From JADKAV01 sp041393775 (GTDB lineage Bacteria; Actinomycetota; Actinomycetes; S36-B12; UBA10799), in NCBI GenBank assembly GCA_041393775.1, contig JAWKJM010000010.1, forward strand, positions 51,644 to 115,643: a DNA stretch of 64,000 nt, given 5' to 3'. Under the pieces are notes generated by a model, which did not search any database, had not been told where the DNA came from, and saw only the letters and a list, made by a program, of their open reading frames with translations. A program made the position numbers and the translations under genes. Below, piece after piece: positions 43,335-51,289 of this stretch. How positions within the stretch are numbered: position 1 is the stretch's first letter; each line of letters begins with the position of its first letter.

Positions 43335-44357
43335 TCAATCCTTCCCGGTCAGCAGGGACAACAACTGGTCTTCGATGCTCTCAACCCGCTCAGGCGGCAG
43401 CAGTCGGTTGAGGTTGTGCGAATCGACGAGGGAGTCGAACGTCTCCGATGTCGTGTGCTGGGGCACGAAGCCGAACTCGGTGCGCATCCGGCTGGTGTCG
43501 ATGCCGCGACCGTAGGTGAGGAAGCGCACCTGCTCCGGGGAGAAATCGGCCAGGCCCATCCGGCGGAACAAAGCTCCCACGGCGAACGCGAACTGTCCGG
43601 GCACCGGCACCACCGGCCGGCCCGCCCGCCTGGCCGCCTGCGAGACCAGGATGACCCCGTCGCCAGCCACATTGAAGGTCCCGTGATGGTCCTCCACTGT
43701 GGCCCGCCGCATCGCATCGAGCCCATCGTCCTCGTGGATGAACTGCAACCGCGCATCGAACCCGAGCACCACCGGGATGACCGGCAGCGAGAAGTACGTG
43801 GTCATGGGCGTCTGCACGTGGGGCCCGAGGTAATTGGCGAAACGCAGTGTGGTCACCGAGACGTCGGGGCGTCGGCGGGCGAAACCGCGCACGTAGGCCT
43901 CGACCTCGACGCTGTCCTTAGCCCAGCCGGAAGTGGGCGCGTGCTTGGGCTCCATCTCCTCGGTGAACATGGCTGGATCCTTCGGTCCTGCCCCGTACAC
44001 CGACGACGTGGACTTCACGACGAGTTTGCGAACAGTCGGAGATTTTTGACACGCCGCCAGCAGCTGCATCGTGCCGATGACGTTGATCTCCTTCATCGAC
44101 ATCCGGCCGCCCGCCTGCATCGGGGTCGCGATCACCCCCATGTGCACGACCGTGTCGACCTTCGCGGCCTCGATCACCTTGGCGATGATCGGGTTGCGGA
44201 TGTCCGCGCGGACGAATTCGGCGCCGCCGATCTCCTGGCGCGGCGCAACCACATCCACGCCGATCACCCGATCGACGTCGGGATCCTGAGTGAGGATCTG
44301 CGCCATCCGACCGCCCAAGTAGCGCGAGACGCCGGTGACGAGGACCACCTGACCCAT
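43335..44357 (-). CDS. NAD-dependent epimerase/dehydratase-like protein (GalE2-type, extended SDR)
   Basis: 340 residues with a Rossmann entry VLVTGVSRYLGGRMA (GxxxxxG), RADIRNPIIAK, and VVHMGVIATP. The segment where extended SDRs have the YxxxK pair reads SGWAKDSVEVEAYVRG, so the catalytic Tyr is replaced by Trp while the Lys remains. As I recall the Rv0501 (GalE2) family, aromatic replacements occur there too. The protein may therefore bind NAD(P) and a ligand without classical epimerase chemistry. A hydrophobic stretch near FAFAVGALFRR is noted. It is followed by the PlsC-type gene; bS22 lies 15 nt upstream. Confidence 0.85.
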   Translation of the reverse strand: MGQVVLVTGVSRYLGGRMAQILTQDPDVDRVIGVDVVAPRQEIGGAEFVRADIRNPIIAKVIEAAKVDTVVHMGVIATPMQAGGRMSMKEINVIGTMQLLAACQKSPTVRKLVVKSTSSVYGAGPKDPAMFTEEMEPKHAPTSGWAKDSVEVEAYVRGFARRRPDVSVTTLRFANYLGPHVQTPMTTYFSLPVIPVVLGFDARLQFIHEDDGLDAMRRATVEDHHGTFNVAGDGVILVSQAARRAGRPVVPVPGQFAFAVGALFRRMGLADFSPEQVRFLTYGRGIDTSRMRTEFGFVPQHTTSETFDSLVDSHNLNRLLPPERVESIEDQLLSLLTGKD

Positions 44358-44371
44358 GGTCAGCCCCCGGA

Positions 44372-44470
44372 CTACTTTTTGTTACGACGCTGGACGCGGG
44401 TCTTGCGAAGCAGTTTCCGGTGCTTCTTCTTCGCCATGCGCTTACGGCGCTTCTTGACCACCGAACCCAT
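44372..44470 (-). CDS. Small ribosomal protein bS22-like (AURKAIP1/COX24 domain)
   Basis: A 32-residue, extremely basic peptide: MGSVVKKRRKRMAKKKHRKL, then LRKTRVQRRNKK. The KKRRKRMxKKKHRKLLKRTRxxRR pattern is the AURKAIP1/COX24 domain, and in actinobacteria this tiny protein is a ribosome component (bS22; Rv0500B in M. tuberculosis, from memory). ATG 44470 is followed by a TAG; the gene is 15 nt upstream of the epimerase-like gene, an order conserved in mycobacteria. It is easily missed because of its size. Confidence 0.93.
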   Translation of the reverse strand: MGSVVKKRRKRMAKKKHRKLLRKTRVQRRNKK

Positions 44471-44514
44471 TCAGGCCTCCTACTGGACGTCGACTAGGAC
44501 CCAGGGTAGTCGGG

Positions 44515-45690
44515 CTAGAACATCGGATCGGGGTCTGGGTCGATTCCCAGATGCGGGAACGCGGCCCTGCGGGTGGCCAGCACGGCGGCGTCCACAGGAT
44601 CGTCGGGGTTGTAGCCGATCTCCCAGCTACGCATCCAGGGATCCCGGCCGTTGCCCATGACCATCGGCGGTTCCCGCTGCAGGACGTTGCGGACCAGATC
44701 CCGGAACGCCGCGGGTGTCTCGGAGCCGGTGTCCACCGGCCTGCCCAGGGCTTCTGCCAGCAAGTGGCTCCAGGCCAGGGGCACGACGTCCACCCACTCG
44801 TATCCCCCACCGCCAGTGGCGGTCCAGCGACCGTCGGTGTACGTGTGCGCGAGCCGATGCAGAGCCTGATACGACATGCGCTGGCCCTCGATACTCAGTG
44901 ACATGTGCGCCAACGGGTCGGAGAAATGGCTGTCGCAACCTTGTTGGGTGACCAGGTACTGCGGCGCGAAGGCATGCAACGCCGGTGGCACGATGGCATC
45001 GAAGGCGCGCAGCCACGCGTTGTCCGCCGTGCCCGGCGGCAGCGCGACGTTGATGGCGCTGCCTTGGGCGTTCTCCCCCCCGATCTCGGTGGGCCAGCCC
45101 GTGCCGGGGAACAGGGTCCGGGGACTCTCGTGCAGCGAGATGGTCAGAACCCGCGGGTCGTCCCAGAAGTGCTGCTGGACGCCGTCACCGTGGTGGACGT
45201 CGACGTCGACATAGGCGATCCGTTCCACGCCTTGATCCAACAGCCACTTGATCGATGCGGCCAGGTCGTTGTAGACGCAGAAGCCCGACGCCCGATCCGG
45301 CATCGAATGGTGCAATCCGCCGGCGAAGTTCACGCCGTGGTCGGCCTCCCCCCGGTAGACGGCCTGGGTGACGGCCAGCGAGGCACCGCAGACGAGTTGG
45401 GAGTGCTTGTGCATGTCCTTGAACACCGGTACGTCGTCTGTACCCAGGCCGTGACTGCCTGCCGCTTCCTGACGGACCGCTTCGATGAACTCGGGGGTGT
45501 GGATGCTGTCCAACAGGCCCTCGGGCAGCTCCGCGGGCGCAATGATGGTCAGTCCCGGATCATCGAGCAGGCCGAGGTCGCGCGAAAGCCGGTAGGCCAG
45601 TTGGACGCGCACCGGTGCCAGTGGGTGACCCGGGCCGAAGTCGTAGTAGCGGAGGTCGTCGTCCCACACGAACGCGACCCGATGACCCAT
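44515..45690 (-). CDS. acuC: Acetoin utilisation protein AcuC / histone deacetylase-family enzyme
   Basis: 391 residues from ATG 45690 (MGHRVAFVWDDDLRYYDF). The zinc deacetylase fold shows NFAGGLHHSMPDRASGFCVY (His-His charge relay), AYVDVDVHHGDGVQQHFWDD (Zn ligands Asp and His), QQGCDSHFSDPLAH (third ligand Asp) and TGGGGYEW with the transition-state Tyr. Class I-like AcuC proteins deacetylate lysines, e.g. of acetyl-CoA synthetase, adjusting acetate metabolism. No acu or acs neighbours are present. The gene is divergent from proC across repeat A5. Confidence 0.92.
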   Translation of the reverse strand: MGHRVAFVWDDDLRYYDFGPGHPLAPVRVQLAYRLSRDLGLLDDPGLTIIAPAELPEGLLDSIHTPEFIEAVRQEAAGSHGLGTDDVPVFKDMHKHSQLVCGASLAVTQAVYRGEADHGVNFAGGLHHSMPDRASGFCVYNDLAASIKWLLDQGVERIAYVDVDVHHGDGVQQHFWDDPRVLTISLHESPRTLFPGTGWPTEIGGENAQGSAINVALPPGTADNAWLRAFDAIVPPALHAFAPQYLVTQQGCDSHFSDPLAHMSLSIEGQRMSYQALHRLAHTYTDGRWTATGGGGYEWVDVVPLAWSHLLAEALGRPVDTGSETPAAFRDLVRNVLQREPPMVMGNGRDPWMRSWEIGYNPDDPVDAAVLATRRAAFPHLGIDPDPDPMF

Positions 45691-45783
45691 ACCTGACACG
45701 CTACCCATAAGGCGCGGTTGACAGAGCAGTTTTGCGGTTCGGGCTTCGTGAGGGCCCGATCATCGGGTCGGTCGCCGGGCACG

Positions 45784-45903
45784 GTTGTGACGAAGGTGCT
45801 GGCCCATCTCGTCATTGTGTTGCGAAGGTGCGCGGTCGCGACCGCTCGGACCCCGCACCTTCGTAACAAGCCGGACCCGGACCCCCGCAACTTCGTCACA
45901 CAG
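45784..45903 (-). repeat. Family A nested palindromic element, copy A5 (inverted)
   Basis: Cores at 45790, 45822 (GCGAAG), 45859 and 45891: spacing 32, 43 (inner span) and 32, one base longer than the others on both sides. The conserved central GGTCCG/CCGCGCACC asymmetry is reversed compared with A1-A4 and A6, so this copy is inverted. It lies in the divergent gap between acuC and proC. Confidence 0.82.
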
Positions 45904-45978
45904 GGTGCGGGCCTCATCCCACCGGCGGCAGGGCGGGCTGGGCTGAGACGTCACCGGCGACCTTGTACGTTGTTCCCC

Positions 45979-46779
45979 ATGGGTGTGGTTGCGGTCGTCG
46001 GGGCCGGCGTCATGGGAGAGGCTCTGCTGTCCGGTCTGCTGCGCGGTGAGCGCATGGGCGACACCTACGTGGTCGCCGACAAGCGGCAGGACCGGATCGT
46101 GGAACTGCACGACCGCTACGGCGTGGACATCGCCAGCAACGTGGAGGCCGCAAGGGAGGCCGATGTACTGATCCTGGTGGTCAAACCCCAGGACATCTTC
46201 GGCGTCGTTGACCAGATCGCCGGGGAACTCAAGCCCGGCGTGCTGGTCGTCTCGCTGGCCGCCGGCGTGACGACCGCCTCCCTGGAGGCACGCCTGCCGC
46301 AGGGCACCTCGGTGATCCGGGTCATGCCCAACACCCCGGCGCTGGTCGACCAGGGCATGTCAGCGATCTCGCCGGGAACGCACTGCCTGCCAGAACACAT
46401 GACCATGGCTGTGCGTTTGATGAGTTGCGTCGGCAAGGTGGTGGAGGTTCCCGAGAGCCAGCAGGACGCTGTCACCGCGATCTCCGGTTCCGGACCGGCC
46501 TACATCTTCTTCACGGTCGAGGCCATGATCGAAGCCGGGGTCGGTCTGGGCCTGCCCCGCCGGCTCGCGACCGAACTGACGCTGCAGACCGTCTACGGTG
46601 CGGCGACGATGTTGCAGGAGACCGGGGAGCACCCGGTCGTCCTGCGGGAGAACGTGACCTCGCCGGCGGGAACCACCGCTGCGGCCCTGCGGGTGCTGGA
46701 GGATCACAAAGTGCGTGCCGCCTTCCTGGCCGCGCTGGAGGCGGCCCGCAACCGCTCGGTGGAACTGGCCGGCGGCTGA
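45979..46779 (+). CDS. proC: Pyrroline-5-carboxylate reductase
   Basis: 266 residues; NAD(P)H-dependent last step of proline synthesis. It starts at ATG 45979 (MGVVAVVGAGVMGEALL) with the dinucleotide-binding GAGVMG, then LILVVKPQ and VIRVMPNTPALVDQG. The C-terminal signature ISGSGPAYIFFTVEAMIEAG, with SPAGTTAAALRVLE, is diagnostic. The family length is typical. The frame is open far upstream but that region is repeat A5. The gene converges on proline dehydrogenase and is flanked on both sides by family A elements in opposite orientation. Confidence 0.96.
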   Translation: MGVVAVVGAGVMGEALLSGLLRGERMGDTYVVADKRQDRIVELHDRYGVDIASNVEAAREADVLILVVKPQDIFGVVDQIAGELKPGVLVVSLAAGVTTASLEARLPQGTSVIRVMPNTPALVDQGMSAISPGTHCLPEHMTMAVRLMSCVGKVVEVPESQQDAVTAISGSGPAYIFFTVEAMIEAGVGLGLPRRLATELTLQTVYGAATMLQETGEHPVVLRENVTSPAGTTAAALRVLEDHKVRAAFLAALEAARNRSVELAGG

Positions 46780-46813
46780 GGGTCTGGACCTGCTTGTTCG
46801 ATCGGCGTGGGGC

Positions 46814-46930
46814 GTTGTGACGAAGTTGGTGGCAGGCCCGGTGCTGTGTTACGAAGGTGGGCGGTCCGCCTCGTCTGAACCGCGCACCTTCATCACAATC
46901 CGTGTTCGGCCCCCACAACTTCGTCACACA
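46814..46930 (+). repeat. Family A nested palindromic element, copy A6
   Basis: Cores at 46820 and 46851 (ACGAAG), 46888 (CTTCAT, one mismatch) and 46919 (CTTCGT): spacing 31, 43 (inner span) and 31. It sits 34 bp after the proC stop, in the convergent gap with the proline dehydrogenase gene. Confidence 0.85.
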
Positions 46931-46967
46931 AGCGCCCTCGGCTGTCGAGGGACGCGGGCGCAGCGTC

Positions 46968-47897
46968 CTACGACTTGGACGTGAGCGACTTCAGGAACAG
47001 GGTCATATTGGCGGGCTTCTCGGCCATCCGGCGGACCATGTAGCCGTACCACTCGGCTCCGTAAGGGATGTAGACCCGCATCCGCTCGCCGGACTTGGCC
47101 AGCCGTCGCTGCTCGTCGGGGCGCACGCCGTAGAGCATCTGGTGCTCGTAGGTGCCTTTGGCCCGGTCGGCCCGGGTCGCCAGGGCGCCGGCGATCTCCA
47201 CCAGCCGCGGGTCGTGGGAGGCGATCATCGGGTAGCACTTGGAATCGAACAGGATCCGCATGCAGCGCACATAGGCCTTGTCGACGTCTTCCTTGGCCTG
47301 GAACGCGACAGACTCCGGCTCCTTGTAAGCGCCCTTGCAGAGCCGGATCCGGGACCCTTCGTGGGCGAGGTCCCGGCAGTCCTGCTCCGTGCGATACAGG
47401 TAGGCCTGCAGAACCGCCCCCGTGTCCGGGAAGTCCGCGCGCAACTGCCTGAGGATGCCCAGCGTCGAGTCCGTCGTGGTGTGGTCCTCCATGTCCAAGG
47501 TCACCGTCGTGCCCGCGGCCTTCGCCGTTTCGCAGACCACGCGAGCATTCTCCAAAGCGATCTTCTCGCCGTCGCCGGGAAGCGCCTGTCCCATCGCTGA
47601 CAACTTCACCGAGACCTCCGCGGCGGCCGCCAGGCCGGCCTCGTCGAGACCCTTGAGCAGCCGTACATACGCATCCCGGGTGTAGTCGGCCTGGCCGCGG
47701 TCGAGGATGTCCTCGCCGAGATGGTCGATCGTGCTGAGCAATCCCTCCTCGGCGAGTTCACCGGCCGCGCGCACCGCATCGGCCTCCGTCTCGCCGGCGA
47801 TGAAGCGCATCACCACCGACCGCGCGATGGGCGCGCTGGCCGAGATCTCCTGGATCTTCTTCTGCCGCGAAAGGCTCAGTAATGCTCGCCGGATCAC
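46968..47897 (-). CDS. putB: Proline dehydrogenase (monofunctional, FAD-dependent)
   Basis: 309 residues; oxidises proline to pyrroline-5-carboxylate with FAD. The (beta/alpha)8 barrel shows VSVKLSAMGQ, TLDMEDHTTTDS, QAYLYRTEQD, the substrate-binding RLCKGAYKEPESVAFQ, IASHDPRLVE and the signature YIPYGAEWYGYMVRRMAEKP. It is the single-domain type found in actinobacteria and Bacillus, rather than the PutA fusion; a separate P5C dehydrogenase is not in this window. ATG 47897 follows the TetR stop by 33 nt on the same strand, so both may be co-transcribed. The symbol putB follows common usage for the monofunctional enzyme. Confidence 0.94.
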   Translation of the reverse strand: MIRRALLSLSRQKKIQEISASAPIARSVVMRFIAGETEADAVRAAGELAEEGLLSTIDHLGEDILDRGQADYTRDAYVRLLKGLDEAGLAAAAEVSVKLSAMGQALPGDGEKIALENARVVCETAKAAGTTVTLDMEDHTTTDSTLGILRQLRADFPDTGAVLQAYLYRTEQDCRDLAHEGSRIRLCKGAYKEPESVAFQAKEDVDKAYVRCMRILFDSKCYPMIASHDPRLVEIAGALATRADRAKGTYEHQMLYGVRPDEQRRLAKSGERMRVYIPYGAEWYGYMVRRMAEKPANMTLFLKSLTSKS

Positions 47898-47930
47898 TTG
47901 AAACCTCCCTGGACCAATTCGGAGTTCAGG

Positions 47931-48575
47931 CTACCGACCGCCGCGCGGCTTTGGCTCGCCGATGGCTGAGCCCCCACTGGACTTCGTGGAGTTGGACTTG
48001 TTCGGTCGCAGCGGCTTGGTGGGGTCGAGCCACCCCTGGATCGTCGGCGCCACCAGTTTCACGAGATCGTCCTCCGGCATCGAGGCCACGGGTTCGAGCC
48101 GGACGATGTAGCGGGTTGTCGCGATGCCCATGAGGTAGGCCACGATCAGGTTCACCCGGAGCCTGGCGTCGGGCACCCCGAGCGTGCGCACCAGCCGGTC
48201 GACGATGGAACGCTCGATGTAGTCCTGCATGCCACGGGCGGCTTTGGTGGCCGAAGCGCCGGCCTGGAACAACGCGATGAAGTCATTGCGACTGTCCTCG
48301 TCGGCCAGCAGGTCCAACGTCGCCCTGGTCAGCCGCTCGCCCATCCCGTCGAGTCCGGGCGCCACGAGTTCCGGCACGGCACTGGCCGGGTCGAACGGCA
48401 GCCGCATGGCCGCGGCGAACAACGATTCCTTGGAGTTCCAGTACCGGTTCACCACCTCGGGGGCGACCCCAGCTGCGGCCGCGACGCCCTTGATGGAGGT
48501 TCGCACGTACCCCCGGGCGTGGAAGGCTGCTCGAGCGGAATCGAGTACCGCGTCACGCACGTCGTCAGTTCCCAT
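47931..48575 (-). CDS. TetR-family transcriptional regulator
   Basis: 214 residues from ATG 48575 (MGTDDVRDAVLDSARAAF). The N-terminal helix-turn-helix reads RGYVRTSIKGVAAAAGVAPEVVNRYWNSKESLFAAAM, typical of TetR. The C-terminal ligand domain ends in a Lys/Ser/Gly-rich tail. Its position 33 nt upstream of proline dehydrogenase suggests it may control proline catabolism, but many TetR regulators act elsewhere and no operator palindrome was identified. The ligand is unknown. Confidence 0.9.
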   Translation of the reverse strand: MGTDDVRDAVLDSARAAFHARGYVRTSIKGVAAAAGVAPEVVNRYWNSKESLFAAAMRLPFDPASAVPELVAPGLDGMGERLTRATLDLLADEDSRNDFIALFQAGASATKAARGMQDYIERSIVDRLVRTLGVPDARLRVNLIVAYLMGIATTRYIVRLEPVASMPEDDLVKLVAPTIQGWLDPTKPLRPNKSNSTKSSGGSAIGEPKPRGGR

Positions 48576-48851
48576 GCAGCACAGCCTATTCGCCAAGACG
48601 CATTCCGCCTCTGATCACCCACGCGCCATGGCCGCGGGGACTGTTCCCGGCCGGAACTTGGGACAGAGCCGCAGGCCCCTCGATTCCATGGAGGTCTGCT
48701 GACCCGGGGCCTGGATCCCGGGTCCTGCGCAGACCCGCGAGCGACCGCAGGGACACAGGTTGCCGGCTCTGCCGGTGGGCCCGCAGCCGGCCAGCGATCC
48801 CAGGTGGGCACGTCCAAAGGCACCGGAGGAGTCAACGTGTTCGCGTTCGAC

Positions 48852-49225
48852 ATCCGTGGCCGTCCGCGGCGTTCAGGCGGGAGAATACCGGGCGGAGATC
48901 GCTCGCGTCAGTCATCCATGGCCGTGGCCGGCCGCGGCGTTCAGGCGGGGAAATGCCGGCCGGAAACCGCTCGGGTTAGAGAACGTGCACGAGGTTAGAG
49001 AAACCACACGTGCGTTCACTAACCTCGTGCACAATCTCTAACCTCGCGACCATTCTCTAACCTCGCGGCCCACTTCTGCGGCGACCGAGTACACCAGCCA
49101 TTTTCGGACTAGAGGTCGTGCACGAGGTTGGAGAAGCCACACGTGCGTTCTCTAACCTCGTGCACATTCTCTAACCTCGCGGCCAACTCCTGCGGCTACC
49201 GAGTACACGAGCGGATTTCCGACTG
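48852..49225 (+). repeat. Family B palindromic array, copy B5
   Basis: In the 891-bp gap 48576-49466 (no gene found; 48576-48851 holds nothing I can identify). Two leader copies (CGGCGTTCAGGCGGG plus CCATGGCCGTGGCC) precede a full core with GTTAG units 19 bp apart, a 30-bp turn containing CACACGTG, and three CTAAC units at 19-bp steps. After the CGAGTACACCAGCCATTTTCGGAC spacer a second core follows, ending GAGTACACGAGCGG. It abuts family C copy C2. Confidence 0.82.
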
Positions 49226-49335
49226 GGTTCTCGCGTCCGCGTTCGCGTTAGCCTGATGGGCGGCCAGAAGGTCTAACCGGAACCCGAAGTCCTAACGCGA
49301 ACACGAGAACCTAACGCCAACCCGACCCGGAACCA
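49226..49335. repeat. Family C array, copy C2
   Basis: One forward GTTCGCGTTAG unit and three reverse units (CTAACCGGAACCCGAAGTC, CTAACGCGAACACGAGAAC, CTAACGCCAACCCG...) starting at exact 19-bp steps. It directly follows B5, so here the two families join into one block. From 49336 to 49466 nothing further is recognised. Confidence 0.82.
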
Positions 49336-49466
49336 GTCCGTGACGCCCACGCCACGCGAGTTCGGTCAGCACAGACGGTCCTGTTCGGCCGGCCCCGAAA
49401 CACACCCCACCGGCCTGAACCCGCCGAGATGGAACCGTCGGCCACTGACTCGATCAGATCAGGGGC

Positions 49467-50282
49467 CTACGGCACTTCCAGGTGCAGTCTGGCGAACGCC
49501 AGTGCCTCCACCAGATCCCGTTCGCGCTCCGTCCGGTTCGCGGACTTGCGGGTGCTCACCTCGACCACCACGATCCCGTCGAAGCCGGTGGTGGTGATGT
49601 CTTCGAGAACCTCCCCGCACGGCTGCGTGCCGCGCCCCGGGATCAGGTGTTCGTCACGGCTGCTTCCGCTGCCGTCGGCCAAGTGGATGTGCGACAGCGA
49701 ACCCGCCAGATCGCGCACCATCCGCCGCGGATCCACCCCGCTGACCGCCGTGTGCGACATGTCCAGGGTCGTGTGCGGGTAGTCCTCATCGCGGATGTCC
49801 CACCCCGGCGCGTATGCCGCGAGTTCCCGGCCACCTGCCCGCCACGGGTACATGTTCTCGACGGCGAACCGGATGTCCGTCTCGTCCTGCATCCTGCGCA
49901 GGCCTCGCAGGAAGTCGCGGGCGTATTCGCGCTGCCAGCGGAACGGCGGGTGGACCACCACCGTGTCAGCACCCAGCGTCTCGGCCGCCGTTCGCGCCCG
50001 CACGAGTTTCGCCCACGGATCCGTGCCCCACACCCGCTGCGTGATGAGCAGGCACGGCGCGTGGATGGCCAGGATCGGCACCGCGTAGTGGTCGGACAGC
50101 CTGCGCAACGCCTCCGGGTCCTGGGAGACGGTGTCGTTCATCACCATGACCTCGACCCCGTCGTATCCGAGCCGGGAGGCCATCTCAAAAGCAGCCGCCG
50201 TCGATTCGGGGTAGACCGACGCGCTCGACAGCGCGACCCGGGTCCTCGGTCTGCCCGCACGGTCCGCCCCTGCCTTCGTCAC
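49467..50282 (-). CDS. Sugar phosphate isomerase/epimerase-like TIM-barrel protein (AP endonuclease 2 family)
   Basis: 271 residues from GTG 50282 (GTG 50306 also possible). A xylose-isomerase-like TIM barrel: VALSSASVYPEST, YDGVEVMVMND, ILAIHAPCLLI, VVHPPFRWQ, RFAVENMYPW (metal-ligand Glu), HTTLDMSHTAVSG (Asp/His), HIHLADGSGSSRDEHLIPGRG (His/Asp) and GIVVVEVST (Glu). The divalent-metal ligands of the family appear intact, but the substrate is unknown. The neighbour of Ppx/GppA on the same strand, it corresponds to the mycobacterial pair Rv0496/Rv0498 (from memory). Confidence 0.86.
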   Translation of the reverse strand: MTKAGADRAGRPRTRVALSSASVYPESTAAAFEMASRLGYDGVEVMVMNDTVSQDPEALRRLSDHYAVPILAIHAPCLLITQRVWGTDPWAKLVRARTAAETLGADTVVVHPPFRWQREYARDFLRGLRRMQDETDIRFAVENMYPWRAGGRELAAYAPGWDIRDEDYPHTTLDMSHTAVSGVDPRRMVRDLAGSLSHIHLADGSGSSRDEHLIPGRGTQPCGEVLEDITTTGFDGIVVVEVSTRKSANRTERERDLVEALAFARLHLEVP

Positions 50283-50328
50283 CAGTCCAGTGTGACAATC
50301 GGCCACGGCGGCGCGGTCAGTGGGAGCC

Positions 50329-51258
50329 CTACCCGGCGAAGGCGTCGAGGCGCTCCAGAATCACGCCCTCGCGCAGCGCCCAGGGACAGATCGCGAGTTC
50401 GGTGATCCCGAAGATGTCCATGACCGCCTCGGCGACCACCGCGCCTGCCACAAGCTGGCGGGCACGGCCCTGCGAGACCCCGGGCAGGTCGGTGCGCTTG
50501 CTGGCCGGCATCTCGGCAAGTTTCGGCAGCCAGGTCGCCAGGTCCGATCGCATCAGGCTGCGCCGGGCGTACAGTCCGTCGGCGCTCGGCGGAGCCCCGG
50601 CGATACGCGCAAGCTGCCGGAACGTCTTGCTCGTCGCGACGGACAACTCCGGCTGGCCGTAGCGGGTCAGCCGACCGACCACATCGGCGACCTCGGCGCG
50701 CGCGAACTTGCGCAGTTTCTTGAGCTGTTGCGGTTTCGGGGGGTCGTCCGGCAACCAGTCGCGGGTCAGCCGTCCCGCACCCAGCGGCAACGACATCGCC
50801 ACGTCCGGGACCTCATCGGTGCCGTTGGCCAGTTCCAGCGACCCGCCGCCGATGTCCACCACGAGCAGCCGGCCACTGGACCAGCCGAACCAGCGACGCA
50901 CGGCGAAGAACGTGATGATCGACTCCTGCTCGCCGCTGAGCAGGTCGACGTCGACACCGGTGCGACGCTTGACCTCCTTGAGCACCTCCACGCCGTTGGG
51001 CGCTTCCCGGATCGCACTTGTGGCGAACGCCATGATCTCTGTGACACCGGCGTCCTCAGCGATCTCGAGGGAGTCCTCGACGAAAGTCACCAGGGTGGAG
51101 GTGGCTGCGGCATCGATGGTCCCATCCGGCCGCAGATGCTCGGCGAGGCGCAACTCCACCTTGTGTGACAGGGCCGGCACCGGCGCGGCGCCGTGATGCG
51201 CGTCGACCACCAGCAGATGGACGGTGTTGGAGCCGATATCCAGGACGCCGAGTCGCAT
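50329..51258 (-). CDS. ppx: Ppx/GppA-family exopolyphosphatase
   Basis: 309 residues from ATG 51258 (MRLGVLDIGSNTVHLLVVDA). ASKHA-fold phosphate-1 motif DIGSNTVHLL, phosphate-2 VVDIGGGSLELANG, and the intervening FATSAIREAPNG with GEQESIITFFAVR. It lacks the C-terminal HD-like and regulatory domains of E. coli Ppx, matching the short actinobacterial exopolyphosphatase that releases phosphate from short-chain polyphosphate; pppGpp hydrolysis is possible. It starts 31 bp from the divergent Cys-rich gene. Confidence 0.92.
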   Translation of the reverse strand: MRLGVLDIGSNTVHLLVVDAHHGAAPVPALSHKVELRLAEHLRPDGTIDAAATSTLVTFVEDSLEIAEDAGVTEIMAFATSAIREAPNGVEVLKEVKRRTGVDVDLLSGEQESIITFFAVRRWFGWSSGRLLVVDIGGGSLELANGTDEVPDVAMSLPLGAGRLTRDWLPDDPPKPQQLKKLRKFARAEVADVVGRLTRYGQPELSVATSKTFRQLARIAGAPPSADGLYARRSLMRSDLATWLPKLAEMPASKRTDLPGVSQGRARQLVAGAVVAEAVMDIFGITELAICPWALREGVILERLDAFAG

Positions 51259-51289
51259 GGGCCAAGGGTATGCCTCGTAGTCTGGCCCA

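Noticed and set aside
48839..49001. Possible truncated gene start (GGAGGAG followed by GTGTTCGCGTTCGAC) interrupted by repeat B5
   Set aside because: TTCGCGTTCG is itself a family C unit and the following codons are the family B leader, so the apparent start is repeat sequence rather than a gene remnant.
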